A stretch of DNA of 64,000 nt from Cladorhizidae sp. MBARI D1340-BT2 (lineage: Eukaryota > Porifera > Demospongiae > Poecilosclerida > Cladorhizidae), in NCBI GenBank assembly GCA_028752905.1, contig JAQNBH010000006.1:29244775-29308774 (forward strand), read 5' to 3'. The notes below the pieces were generated by a model that was not told the origin of the DNA, did not search any database, and was given only the letters and a program-made list of their open reading frames with translations. A program made the position numbers and the translations under genes. Positions 1-10,756 of the stretch are shown here, one piece after another; within the stretch, counting starts at the first letter, position 1; each line of letters begins with the position of its first letter.

Positions 1-890
1 ATCATGCACTTTGCTACAGATCACCAGTTACATCACCTCCCTAACCACAGGCAGCTGCAACAAGCATCCAGGGGTAAAGGTCAGCCAACTGGTATAAGTC
101 AGCAGTGTATAGACCTACTATGCTTGTTAGTAACTGTCCATCACTGGGGTCTACTTTTAAGTACTATTCAGGGCTGCATTTATGATTGAGTTGAGGGAGG
201 AGGAAGGGGGGTACATATTTAACAACACTATACAATAATAGAATACCGGTATCTCAAGATCTCAAGAGGGGTGGAGGATCAGCAGTTTACCTTTACATAT
301 GCATGCCTGAATGTGCTACAACCTGTTACTATGATAATTAATGAACCAGAGACCAGACAAAGGGCTCTTAGCTCAACTGGTTAAGGACACCACATTCCAG
401 CTATTATATCTGATGATTCTAGGGGGGTAAAGAAATCTTTGACCCAAAAATCAACCTCATAGTTGGTTGCATCTGGAGTTATTGCAGTTCTGTCAAAATC
501 AGGTGTAAAGTTCCCCTATATTTTAAGAACCATTTTAGGTTTAGTGTTTGGCTAGTCTTGTGAAGTGCTTGTAGACGTACTTGGTGGTGCAAATTACCAC
601 TTATTATCAACTATCAAGTTATGGTCAATATAACTAGTTCTTTTCTTGTGTACCAAATGCAAGAAACCTTCACCTTACCAAGCGTTGACTATGCAACAAT
701 AAAATGTTATGCTCTATGATAGTCATATCTGGCGCTGTCACATAATTATAGTGGGATAATACTGCTATATCTTCAGCAAAAAAGTCAGTGCGACCATAAT
801 TTTTTTTTAATTTCTAGGCAAGTACCCTAGTCCCCAGTAATGGACGACCAGCATTAGAACTTTCAGATGAAAATTAACCCACTGTTCCTC
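1..890. other. Non-coding stretch, no gene seen
   Basis: I see no convincing coding exon here. The short open frames are low-complexity and show no family motif. The only feature I can name is a tRNA-like relic near 362-430, listed separately. Confidence 0.5.
362..430 (+). repeat. tRNA-like / tRNA-derived SINE head relic
   Basis: The stretch begins GGGCTCTTAGCTCAACTGG, which looks like the 5' half of a tRNA. TTAGCTCAACTGG fits an RNA polymerase III A box. A loose B-box-like GATTCTAGGGG follows about 45 bases later, but acceptor pairing is poor and no anticodon arm is clear. It is better read as a decayed tRNA-derived SINE head or tRNA pseudogene than as a working tRNA. Confidence 0.3.
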
Positions 891-894
891 TACA

Positions 895-1364
895 TGAATA
901 AGGCATGGTTACATTATATTAATAAGGTGTGGTCACTAGAGGGTGTTTTGCCACTCCTTTACATGTTTAAAGTCTTGGCTGCATAAGGTGAGGCCTATTG
1001 CTCTTCCATAAGGCAAGGTTGCGTGAGATAAGACCTCTTGCCCTTCTAAAAGTCATGGTGGCATGTCATGCTTGCATAAGGCATCAGTCCCAGCCCTTTC
1101 ATTAATAGTTTACAAGTATGGGGTGTGGCCTCCTACCTTTCTTTAGATGCTGCCCCTCCTTACTGTATATGACATATGTTTGCATGGAGTGTGGACAACT
1201 TCCATTCAATGCATGTATAATGCATGGGGTGAGCTGCCTGCCCTACCCATACATGTAGCTATAAAGCATGGTTGCATGTGGTGTCGATTCCTCACCTTCC
1301 TTCTCATATATAATGCATGGCTGCATGTGCTGTGGTCTCATGCCCGTCCTTCACATGTGTAAGG
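895..1364. repeat. Degenerate ~55-bp minisatellite (left part)
   Basis: Diverged units built around 'aaggcatggttgcatg-gggtgtggcctc-tgcccttcctttacatg' recur roughly every 50-60 bp. The last unit is cut at 1364 by the hAT insertion, and the same repeat resumes at 3246 beyond it, so the array predates that insertion. Confidence 0.6.
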
Positions 1365-3245
1365 CAGTGCCGTATTAGCCCAAGGCAGGGCCCCTAGGCT
1401 TCGAGCTTCTTTGGGCCCCTCGAGACTGCGAGTCTGGCGCCAGTTTCACAAGAGCAACTGTCGTTGGGGCTCGGTACATTTCATTGTTTACATCATACCG
1501 AACCATAATATTGCCACGTATTCGTAATTGTCACCCTTAGACCATTGTCACGATATCGTGACGACCACTTTAATTTGACCTCGACGGTTGTTTTATTTTA
1601 CTGCAGTTAGTTACTACGATGTTCGTGGTTGTTACTATGAATGGCCTGTGGATATGATACCGAGACTCTACTAGAGATGTTATCTGATGATATTAGCATT
1701 GGTGATTGTATATACAGTGACTCAAATAGTTGTATATAGTGATGGTGAGAAATAGATATCAGTAAGCAATTTTGAAGAGATCAAGAATGAGAGTGCAAGT
1801 ATGGATGTTGGAGCAAGTGGAAATAGGGGGAGAGATACAGTGAGAGGTCTAAGTCAGCAGATGTCAATGGGAGGTAGTGGTAATACGGGAAGAGCTGCAG
1901 GTAGAGGACAGCAGAGGAAGGGAAGAGCTGCAGGAAGAGGATAGCAGAGAAGAGGAAGATCAGATGTAAGTGGAACCAGCCGTGTGGATGCTAGCCAATA
2001 TATCTGGACAACTGCTTGGGAAGGTATGATATTCCTGCAATAAGAATAATAACAACTAATATTATTAGCTACTACACAGACAAATGTTTTATATCAAGCA
2101 AACTTTACATATAAACCATTATAATTTCATTTCAAATTCTAGATGACATTGCTCCACAGAGTACCCCATTCATTCTTCAACCAGGACCTCCATCCTGCCA
2201 AATGCAGAAGATTGTTTTCCGCTATTCTTTGGACCCACCACGCTAAAGTTTACCTTTGGTAGGATCAATGCACATGCTGAGCATAGGTTGCCGAAGTGGG
2301 CCCAACATGGCTGAGAAGTACCCCAACAAGCTGAATGGCAAGGGAGACCATTACCAAGTGCGAGGAAGTCAGAGGTGTGACTGTGCTTTCTGCAATGGCA
2401 GGATGGCATCAGACACCTCTAGCCATCAGCTTCCAGACCTACCACTCAGATTCAGTTTTATACGTATACCTTCATCCTAGTCTCATGGTTATGATTACAT
2501 GACAGATGTTGCTGCAATCCTATACGTAAAATATATTAACAACTGAATGCGAGCAAGGACTATATTTAAAAAAACAGCACAGTATATTCTCAGGAAAGAA
2601 AAGGCTATTTAGCTAAGCTAGATAGCTATTTAACTGCTAACCAGCTATATCGGTGCGCTAGCTTGCTAGCTACTTGGGTGCTTTAGCCAGCTAGCTATAT
2701 GCGTGCGCTAGCTGGTTAGCTACTTGGGTCCGTTAGCTAGCTAGCTTCATGAAGCACAAGCTATTTAGCTAGCTATTTAGCTACGCTAGCTAAATTATTT
2801 ACTATTCCTACACTATTTAGATACGCTAGCTAAACTATTTACTATTCCTACACTATTTAGCTTGATCTAACAGTCATAAAAGAAACTATTAGTATAGCTG
2901 AAGTAAAGTTAGTTCCCCACCTTGGCAACAAGAGTTCTTCGCTTTACTTTTTTTAAATTATTATCAGCTCATATACTTGAAAACCTTTTGAGATTTGAGT
3001 GAAGTACCAGTGTAATCCTAGCACCTAGAACTCCTCTATCAAGCCTCAAGTTCTTTGGACACGAGGAGAAAGCCCACTGATAAACACACCCTATGTCTCT
3101 GGGAATAGATGCGCGCACCAATCTCACGTTTACTTTTCGGGTACGGAAAAAAAGTTTGCGCATGGCCCCCTGTTTTTGGTGGGCCCCTGCTCTTGGTGGG
3201 CCCCTAGGCTTCAGTCTAGTCAGCCTTATGGATAATACGGCCCTG
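1365..3245. mobile_element. hAT-superfamily DNA transposon, non-autonomous or decayed
   Basis: The ends are imperfect terminal inverted repeats: CAGTGCCGTATTAGCC on the left and, read inward from the right, CAGGGCCGTATTATCC. Both sides carry the 8-bp sequence GTGTAAGG (1357-1364 and 3246-3253), a perfect target duplication of hAT length. Subterminal GGGCCCCTAGGCTTC blocks are shared by the two ends in the same orientation (about 1388 and 3199). At 1,881 bp it is shorter than an autonomous hAT, and I find no hAT transposase. The interior holds diverged plus-strand coding-like pieces (about 1640-1740, 1800-2030 and 2140-2210). One piece, DDIAPQSTPF, is vaguely like a piggyBac transposase start, but this is not secure. 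It was inserted into a minisatellite. Confidence 0.75.
2635..2860. repeat. GCTAGCTA-rich simple repeat inside the hAT element
   Basis: Dense irregular copies of TAGCTAGC and the 12-mer 'tatttagctacg' form a cryptic simple repeat, with a ~40-bp tandem duplication near 2795-2860 ('actatttactattcctacactattta'). Confidence 0.5.
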
Positions 3246-3295
3246 GTGTAAGGCATGGGTGCATGGGGTGTGGCCTCCTGCCTACCTTTACAGAG
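3246..3295. repeat. Minisatellite, right-hand continuation after hAT
   Basis: It starts with the duplicated GTGTAAGG and continues the unit 'aaggcatgggtgcatggggtgtggcctcctgcc' that ends at 1364. This fixes the right edge of the inserted element. Confidence 0.6.
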
Positions 3296-3299
3296 TAGG

Positions 3300-5040
3300 G
3301 TTTGCTCTAGTCCCAGATAAATACTTCAACGGGCTATCACTTTCCATCAGGGTCAACAATTAAGTCCAGTTCAAGTATTGCATGTAACTTTGGCAGAGCT
3401 ATAACTATGCAATATTTTAAATATTAAAATAGAATACACTGAAAGATTAACCAATTGAGCTCTTTATTATATAGTCCATACAATGAAGTGTACATAATCT
3501 ATGCAGCTCCAAAACTCACATCCACAAGGTGCTTCTAATATATTATTATTATTTAGAAACCTCCTCACATGAGCATAAGTTCATTTTAAAAATTAATAAA
3601 AATGGGATTCAATCTGTAGTGTTTGTGGAGCTTATTAATCAGAGTTGTTATAACTATTCAAGACTAAGTGATGTACTGTAAAAGGAGTTTCATATGTGTG
3701 GGAATCCACTTCACATTCCAACCTGCAGTTCCAAAAACTACATTAAAAAATTCAATCAGAAAACATACAGCACTGGCTGCATTTTCATATTTAAACCAGG
3801 ACCATTGCTTGAATGTGAGCATAGATATGGTACATACACATAAAAGCATTGTATTCAGACTGTTCTTCACGATACTATATAGTTTATATTGTACTATTCT
3901 TCTTTGAATAGAAATGGCAATGTTATGTTCCCAGGGGGAAAAACCTGATGCTGGGTCCTGATGCTCTCTGCTAGAGAGAAACTGGCAACAATTCTCTGTA
4001 ACACCAGGCACACAGGGAGAGGGGGGTGATGTTATGTGCATTTTACTTCGAATTCTTCAAATTCTTGTATGAACATGAATTGGGCAAGTTTTCCCTCACA
4101 GATGTCTTGTGCGCCTTACCCCCCCCCCTCAATTCCACTGGTTGAGTCACTGGAGGATGGATTGGAGTATCTGTAGTTGCGGTTAAGCAACTAGAGGATG
4201 GGGTGGGGGGAACAATCTAGGATGTGGTTTATAATGAGGGTGTGGTTTATCTAATGCTCAATAGAGAGGGAGTGGCTGGTGGTGAAGGTGTTGTTTGCAA
4301 ATTTGAATAACGACACGTTGCAAAACAGTTAGTTGCTTCGCATTGAGTGTTTATGCTCTATAAACAGCCACACACAGCCGATAAATCAATTTACAATAAC
4401 TTATACCCCATTACTAAGGACACCTGTTAATATTTTAGGGATAATCACTGAATATTGCAAAGTGGTCTTTCTAGGAGATTATTTTAATAGTCATCTTCTG
4501 CAAATATTTCACACTTAAAACCCTTTCCCCCTCCCTCCAACTCCCGTGCTAAGTACATATTTTTATAAGTGGACACTACAAAATCCCACAGGCTAATCTT
4601 CTCTTCAGCTTTCTTCTCCACCACCTAGAAAAAATGCCTTACGTTGAACAGCTTCCTGTTAATCTTGCTGGAATCCCTTACACAATATCCCTTACACAAC
4701 ATTACTCTCTCCCGACACAATATATGAGAAGACCATTGGTTGAATGGACCTACTTGCAGTCTGCCTAAATGAATGGCTGCTAATCCTTGGAGCATAAAAC
4801 ATGTTAATTATCTGCATTTGGAAGAATAGGCAAAAGAGGGACCCTGAAAGATCAAGTTGTCCCTAGAGTATTGCTAGGCCAACTAACAAATGTTGAAGAT
4901 GCCAATTGATGTTATCACTATGTAATACTTCATATCAAAAAGTGTTTTCAATAATGAAAGTCTACTAGCACAATAAACACTTCATGCCCTATTGTATGTG
5001 GACTATAAATAACTTTTGTGATGAACCATCATCCCTCACT
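3300..5040. other. Non-coding stretch, no gene seen
   Basis: AT-rich sequence with scattered open frames of up to 125 codons on the minus strand (3664-4041). None has a recognisable motif, clean splice context or repeat partner in the window. There is a C-run at about 4121-4130 and a G-rich patch near 4200. Confidence 0.45.
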
Positions 5041-5043
5041 CAG

Positions 5044-5360
5044 TAACTGCATGTATGTTCTTCACATGAGGAATAAATAGCGTACATATATTTGTCCTGC
5101 ATGTGTGTTCATTATAAGGAGCGAACAATATGCTTTGTATACATGAACTGCATGTAGTTCATTGCATGCAGGCCTCCTTACATATACTGCATGTATGTTC
5201 ATCACATGGATCAATGAGATTCCTCCGTATAATTGTACTGAATGTATGTTCTTAAAATGGACGAATGAGTGGCTTCTGTATGCATGAACTGCTTGTATGT
5301 TAATTAACTGGAGCAATGATGGGCCTTCGTATAATAATACTGCATGTATGTTCTTTATTT
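5044..5360. repeat. ~60-bp minisatellite, five diverged units
   Basis: Each unit begins near 'actgcatgtatgttc' (about 5045, 5097, 5146, 5185, 5235, 5288 and 5339) and continues with 'acatg-agcaatga--gcctccgtata'. The units are strongly diverged. Short open frames here are by-products of the repeat. Confidence 0.6.
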
Positions 5361-5391
5361 AGAGCAGTGATTTTGTGTCCCAGGTGGGTAC

Positions 5392-5916
5392 ACTAGTCAT
5401 GTAGTACCAGGTGGCTTGGATACACTGGTCATGTAGTACCAAGTGGCTTTGATACACTAGTGATGTAGTACCAGGTGGCTTGGATACACTGGTCATGTAG
5501 TACCAGGTGGCTTGGATACGCTTGTCATGTAGTACCAGGTGGCTTGGATACACTGGTCATGTAGTACCAGGTGGCTTGGATACACTGGTCATGTAGTACC
5601 AGGTGGCTTAGATACACTGGTCATGTAGTATTAAGTAGCTTGGAATACACTGGTAATGTAGTACCTAGTGGCTTGGATACACTGGTCATGTAACCAGGTG
5701 GCTTGGATACACTGGTCATGTAGTACCAAGTGGCTTGGATACACTGTTCATGTAGTCCCAGAGAGCTTGGATACACTGGTCATGTAGTACCAGGTGGCTT
5801 GGATACAGTGGTCATGTAGTATGTACCAGGTGGCTTGGATACACTTGTCATGTAGTACCAGGTGGCTTGAATACACTGGTCATGTAGTACCAAGTGGCTT
5901 GGATACACTGGTCATG
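5392..5916. repeat. 32-bp minisatellite, left block
   Basis: About sixteen copies of a 32-bp unit containing 'ggtggcttggatacactgg' then 'tcatgtagtacc', mostly 85-100% alike, with occasional shortened units. The array is interrupted at 5917 and resumes at about 6555. The units are contiguous without unique spacers, so this is a minisatellite and not a spacer-repeat array. Confidence 0.9.
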
Positions 5917-6549
5917 TGTCATGAAAAACCAGCCTTCTCCCAGTACGGACACTTTAGCTGGCTGAGCAGATCCCTGGTCTTCAGCGACGCCTGATCTTTG
6001 ATTCCCAGTCTGTCCTACTGGCAATCCTCAGAACAAGCCAAACTCAGCAACTCTCAACAGAATTGCTGGATTCCCAAATATAACTACAGCTAGTTATATT
6101 ATAATTATGAGATACATAAATACACCAGCCATGACAAGATAACACAACACAATATCAACCACAATAACAAAGGTTCAGTGGGTTCTTATCTAACAGTTCT
6201 TAATTGCTGGTTGCAGCAGTCTCTGGTAATATTCAGGTATCTGCTAACTACTCCCTAGCTGTTTCTTATATACTGTTCGAACTACTAGGATTGATGACAT
6301 CAGGTCATCATGGAACCGACCCTTGGCGACCAATCCAATGCCTTGTCTTATCATGTGAGGGGTGGGTAGATCTTTCCTCAGGCAAGTGGACCACATCCTT
6401 TATAGTGTCTGGTGGTGAGGTCCTCCGTCTGTTCCCACACTTGCTACCATGGTTTCCACACATCTGGTCTATGGCTTGACCACTAGCTGCTGATTTGGCT
6501 TCATCCCGGGCTGTTGTGAACTCATTCAGGGAGATAGAATTCCCTGACA
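5917..6549. mobile_element. Candidate solo LTR inserted in the 32-bp minisatellite
   Basis: A 633-bp block unrelated to its surroundings interrupts the minisatellite. It begins TGTCATG and ends CCTGACA, giving the TG...CA ends and short TGTCA/TGACA inverted repeat expected of an LTR. The five bases either side are TCATG (5912-5916) and CCATG (6550-6554), a 4/5 match expected of an old 5-bp target duplication. No gag or pol and no second LTR are adjacent, so a solo LTR left by recombination is the simplest reading. A small TG-CA-ended DNA element cannot be excluded. Confidence 0.6.
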
Positions 6550-6554
6550 CCATG

Positions 6555-6775
6555 TAACCAGGTGGTCATGTAGGACCAAGTGGCTTGGATACACTGGTCA
6601 TGTAGTACCAGGTGGCTTGGATACACAAGTCAGATATTACCAGATAGCTTGGATACACTGGTCATATAGTACCAGGTGGCTTGGATACGCTTGTCATGTA
6701 GTACCAGGTGGCTTGGATATATTGGTCATGTAGTACCAGGTGACTTGGATGCTAGGGTCATGTAGTCCTGAAGAT
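6555..6775. repeat. 32-bp minisatellite, right block
   Basis: Six or so further units of the array seen at 5392-5916, somewhat more diverged ('agatagcttggatacactgg', 'ggtgacttggatgctaggg'). Confidence 0.85.
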
Positions 6776-7059
6776 GCTATCCTCTGCAAATCTCTCCATA
6801 TCAGTAACTGCAGCTTTCTCCTAATAGAGCAGGGATAGAGACAGCCTCACTGGCTAACACTTTGCATCATGCAACCTCCAATGTAGCTGGTGTAGTTTGT
6901 TGGTAATAATGAACCAAGTTGCATAATATGTGTGGCATCATTGGGAATGGGAAAAGTGCATGTGCATATATATCCCTGAAGGTTGCCCTGCATCAGGATC
7001 TGGATCAAACAAAAACAACTCCGGTATCTATCTGGTTCTGGTGAAGTTTTGTCGGCATG

Positions 7060-7320
7060 CTACCTTCCCTTAGGGGTGCATACGGAGAGACTGACATTAC
7101 AACTTCCCTTGGAATGTGTGTACAGACAGATAGACATCAACTTTCCTTTAGATGTGCATAAGGACGGATAGACGTAACAACCTCCCTTGGAGTGTGTGTA
7201 CAGACAGACAGACATATACTTCACTTTGGTTGTGCATAAGAATGGACAGACGTTACAACTTCCCTTAAGGTATGCGTAGAGACAAACTTAAGTTAGAACT
7301 TCCCTTAGATGTGCAGACTG
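7060..7320. repeat. ~57-bp minisatellite with dimeric structure
   Basis: Alternating units contain 'acaacttcccttggaatgt', 'gtacagacagatagacat', 'cttagatgtgcataagga'. About five units, 70-85% alike. Neighbouring units alternate between 'gtgtgtacagacaga' and 'gtgcataaggacgga' versions, suggesting a ~115-bp higher-order unit. Confidence 0.6.
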
Positions 7321-8275
7321 ACCGATGTCTCTACTACACAGGTACAATACTCGCAGAGTTCCCAAGTCCCACCAATACTCGTGCAGTCACACAATTCGTC
7401 GTCACTTTTCTAAGACGTTCACAATCTCACCATCAAAATTGTTGTCACTAGAGGATGTTTGAGTAAATTCAATGAAAAAATAACATAATTATGCCGAGAA
7501 GGCTCCATTTTTAATGAGGTTGCTTCAAACCTTTCTCCAACCTTCAAAGTGTCAATCTCTATTGCTACAGGGAACACGGAGGAACTTCTCTGAATAACTA
7601 GCTTTTTTATTTCTAGAGAAGTGTGCAACTTGTGTAACCACGACCTGCTAGCATCTGGAACAAGTCAAAAGCTGAATGCCCTTGTTAGAGATATTTTATT
7701 TAGAGAGATCCTGGTCTTGGCTTGCTGGCAAAATGTGACTTCGCTCACACTAGATGTCTAGTGTGCAGCTAATTAGGTACAAATGACTCGTGATGATATC
7801 TCACAAAAATGCCTTTACCCGATAATACCCCCCAATAATCACTGACTGAGGTCAAGCTAAGAGTTGTAGCAGCTACCAGTTCAAGTTTGATTTATCACCG
7901 TCCTCATAACGTCATTGCTCTGTGACCTATTATAGGATGTGCACTAATGAAGTAATGGAACACCATGCTCTATTGTTTTAGCTTGCAGATAGGTGGGTCT
8001 GTGAACTTGATCACAAGACAGTACTATTGCTATTTTGCCATCTGTTGGAGTTTCCTCCTCCCTCCAAGTCTTCTACGTCCTCACCTCTGACCTCTCAAAG
8101 CCTGAGTGCTAATAGTCCATCTCAATGGAAGCTACTGTTACACTAGCTGCAATCTTCCTTGACTCCGGGTGGATGCCACTATCATCAAGATCAACTGTCT
8201 TCACAGATATTGAAATATTTGATATTCACTTAATGAGCTGCCCTGGCTGAATATTCCTCTGCCGTTCTGCTCAGG
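7321..8275. other. Non-coding stretch left of the LTR retrotransposon
   Basis: No exon or repeat that I can identify. It includes the left flank GACAC (8276-8280) of the target duplication of the element that follows. Confidence 0.4.
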
Positions 8276-8280
8276 GACAC

Positions 8281-8662
8281 TGTTGAGTGATAGTCCAGTC
8301 TAACCCTCAAGTGATGGTATAAATTGCTGCCACCAGAGCTATGCTTATGTAAGTAGCACCCGTATCTTGCAATCAGAGAATTTAGATTACTAATGAAGAC
8401 ACAAGGTTGCAATTACAGGACAAGGCAAAGCTCCTGAACCTCGGTCAGTCAGGGTTCTTATATCCTGACTTACCAGGAAACAGGATGTCACACATTCTTA
8501 CATACACACTCAGCAAAGTTCCATATACTATAACTATGTACGCACACATTAGGCTATATAATATCTAAGTCTGTTTGGTGTGACATAACTTGTCCCTCAG
8601 TACTCTATGTGTTAATGCCTAAAGGTCATCCATGGTCCATGTTGATGAGTCTGCCCTCAACA
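8281..8662 (-). repeat. 3' LTR of the Gmr1-like element
   Basis: About 90% identical to 12656-13036. In element orientation it begins TGTTGAGGGCAGAC and ends ACTCAACA, so the LTR carries a TGTTGAGGG/CCCTCAACA-type terminal inverted repeat, slightly eroded here. The purine-rich stretch just upstream is at 8663-8676. Confidence 0.85.
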
Positions 8663-8676
8663 TCTCCCTCTCCTGA
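8663..8676 (-). promoter_or_regulatory. Polypurine tract
   Basis: Read on the minus strand it is CAGGAGAGGGAGA, an uninterrupted purine run directly against the 3' LTR. This is where second-strand priming occurs in LTR retrotransposons. Confidence 0.65.
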
Positions 8677-8689
8677 GATGAAACACCTC

Positions 8690-9320
8690 CTCCCCCAGCT
8701 GAAGGTCCTCCATTGGAGTGTGGATGTGATCTCATGTTTGAGACTTTAATAGGAGCCGGAATCAGCGGTGTTTCCCTAGCTCCCTCAGTCACTCTCACCA
8801 GCGCTTTATCTTCAGGCCAGCATTGTCGCTACAATCCATCTGCGTTCTGATGTAACATGCCTGGATGGTACTTAAGTTCGAACTGGAACACCTGTAGGGC
8901 CAGTGCCAGCATATTAGTCTGCCTGTCAGTCGAGTAGACCATTGTAGAGCTAGCAGAGCCCGGTAGTCAGTTAGGACAGTGAAGTGGCGGGAATAGCAAA
9001 GTGGTCGACAGGTTTGACCACAGCCAGGCATTCGAGTTCGGAAACAGTTGTTTCGGCGGGAGTGGTTCGCTTAGAGAAGTAGGCGACAGGTTGTTCCTCT
9101 CCCTCCCTCTTTACTGAGAGTACTGCATCAATTCTGAGGATCGAGGCATCAGTGTGGAGAATCAGCTCATCATTAGCTCTGGGAATAATGAGCGAGTGCT
9201 CGTCACATAGAACAGAAACAATATGGTTAAATGCATCTGACTCTCTCTTATTCCATTCCAGTGAACAGATGGCACCCTTCTCTTCAGGGCATCGAACAGG
9301 GGACCCGCCCACCTAACAAA
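8690..9320 (-). pseudogene. RNase H domain of the Gmr1-like pol, frameshifted
   Basis: Frames at 9312-8971 and 9031-8795 together cover a Gypsy RNase H. 'LHTDAS' is the first catalytic aspartate motif, then 'EEQPVAYFSKRT' and 'VSELECLAVV' (family form Y-S-x-x-E-x-E-x-L-A-V-V), then 'FTVLTDYRALLAL' (family form F-x-V-x-T-D-H-x-A-L). At least one frameshift lies near 9000. After this domain the sequence runs into the polypurine tract and LTR with no integrase, so RNase H is the last pol domain of this element. Confidence 0.75.
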
Positions 9321-9895
9321 ATCGGGTATAAACTTGCAGTAATAACCGGCGGTCCCCAAGATAGCCCTCAACCCTTTCTGATTCCTAGGTCTATGGAAGT
9401 CCTTGAGTGTCTTAACTTTAACTTCTGGCACACTTACAAGGCCATATCCAATTTGGTGTCCCAGATACTCTAGTGACTATGCCCCCCACACACATTTGTC
9501 TAGGTTCGTAGTCAGCCCAGCCTCAACCAATGCTTTCAACACTTCTTCAATGTGTTGTACATGTTCCTCCCAAGTAGCAGAAAATATTAATATATCATCA
9601 ATATATGTCATGCAGCAGTCTCTCAAATGATCTAGAGTGTTTTCCATGCACCTTTGGAAAGCTGCTGTTGCATTTTTGAGACCAAATGGCATGCAGGTAA
9701 ATGTTTATTTCCCCATCGGGGTGCAGAAAGCAGTCTTATCCTGGCTGGCTCTACCAAGAAGGACCAGGAAGAATCCCTTGTTCAGATCAATCTTGGAAAG
9801 CCAGACAGCATTGGCCACTTGGTTCAGTAGGTCCTCAATGCATGGCATCTGGAACGAGTCATTTATTGTGTCTTTATTTAGCTGTCTCTAGTCAA
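9162..9895 (-). pseudogene. Reverse transcriptase, palm and thumb part, interrupted by stops
   Basis: Continues from the frame ending at 9888. Visible motifs in order: 'LYID' then a TAG stop where the family has Y, 'RQLNKDT', 'KIDLNKGF' (first catalytic aspartate), a TAA after 'PMGK', 'MPFGLKNATAAFQR', 'TYIDDILIFS' (the YxDD box, both aspartates kept), and downstream 'RAILGTAGYYCKFIPDF' of the connection to RNase H. The two stops and a frameshift make it inactive, though the catalytic residues themselves survive. Confidence 0.85.
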
Positions 9896-10745
9896 TATAG
9901 AGTCGTACATCCCTAGTCACCTTTTTCCTAGGCGGTACTATAGGATATGACCAAGGGCTTTTGGATGGAATTAGTATACCTAAGGCAAATAGCTCATCTA
10001 TCTCCTTCTTAAGATCATTTTTCATTGCGGGGGCAGGGAGTAGGCGGAGTGGGTTTCCTTCCTCTAAATGGATTTCACATTGGTCGTGTTTCAGCAAGCC
10101 CAGCCCATTCAGGGTACGGTACTTTAGAATGGCCTTCAACTGTGATTTCCTAGCACTGGATAAATTCATCTTGACACTACCTATGGGATTCGGTGTGTCC
10201 TCAGATTCGTCTGCCATAATGAGTCTAAGGAGATTAGCATGTGGCATCTTCCACTCATTAAGCCGGTTAATGTGAATGGTTAGCTTTTTTGATCTTTTGT
10301 AAGGGACAGCTATTGTATAGTTACAATCAGACAGTTTAGCTATGACCTCGTACGGGCCATCCCAAATTGAGTGCAGTTTTCCTGTCAACCCTGGGGTGTG
10401 ACAGAGCACCATGTCCCCGAGTTCATAGCTCCTTGGTTTGGAGCTCTGATCATAGGCCTGTTTAGATTTTTCTTTGTAGCTTTCTTCATAGTCGTAGGCT
10501 TGTTTGTGTAGAGCTGTTAATGTCTCCTTGCACCTACAAGAGGGGGCCACCACTCTGGTGAACTCTCTCCCTGGGTCAGCCCATTTGCTATGCACTATTA
10601 CACCTCCCAGATAGAAGTGTCCATCTTCCTGCCTATCAGCCTTACACCTCATCTCCTTTAATATCCCATCCTTCCTCTGCTGTTCTGTTGGAGCCAGCAC
10701 TTCCACCTTCCCTTTTGTAAGGGTCAGAAATGGCAACTCACTCAC
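9888..10745 (-). pseudogene. Fused integrase C-terminal (GPY/F) module and RT N-terminus
   Basis: A 285-codon open frame with an unusual order. Residues ~1-75 resemble the segment leading into a Gypsy integrase zinc finger ('FYLGGVIVHSKW', 'RVVAPSCRCKETLTALHK'). The HHCC finger and DDE core are then absent. Residues ~78-160 are an integrase C-terminus: 'QAYDQSSKPRSYELGDMVL', 'SIWDGPYEVIAKL', with the GPY/F signature. Residues ~190-285 are the RT start ('LKKEIDELFALGILIPS', 'SPWSYPIV'). The integrase-to-RT continuity within one frame shows that the order is original, while the missing core looks like an internal deletion. The upstream protease frame ends only 12 bases before. Confidence 0.8.
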
Positions 10746-10756
10746 ATGCCCTCCAT

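Noticed and set aside
362..430. Functional tRNA gene
   Set aside because: Only the A-box half is tRNA-like; the cloverleaf cannot be completed.
2256..2480. Overlapping plus and minus frames in the hAT interior as genes
   Set aside because: Both are short, overlap on opposite strands and match no family; at most one is a decayed fragment.
5359..5553. Repeat protein in the minisatellite
   Set aside because: The frame exists only because the repeat has no stop codon on that strand, and it ends when the unit drifts.
5392..6775. CRISPR array
   Set aside because: The 32-bp units are directly adjacent without unique spacers, and the DNA is eukaryotic.
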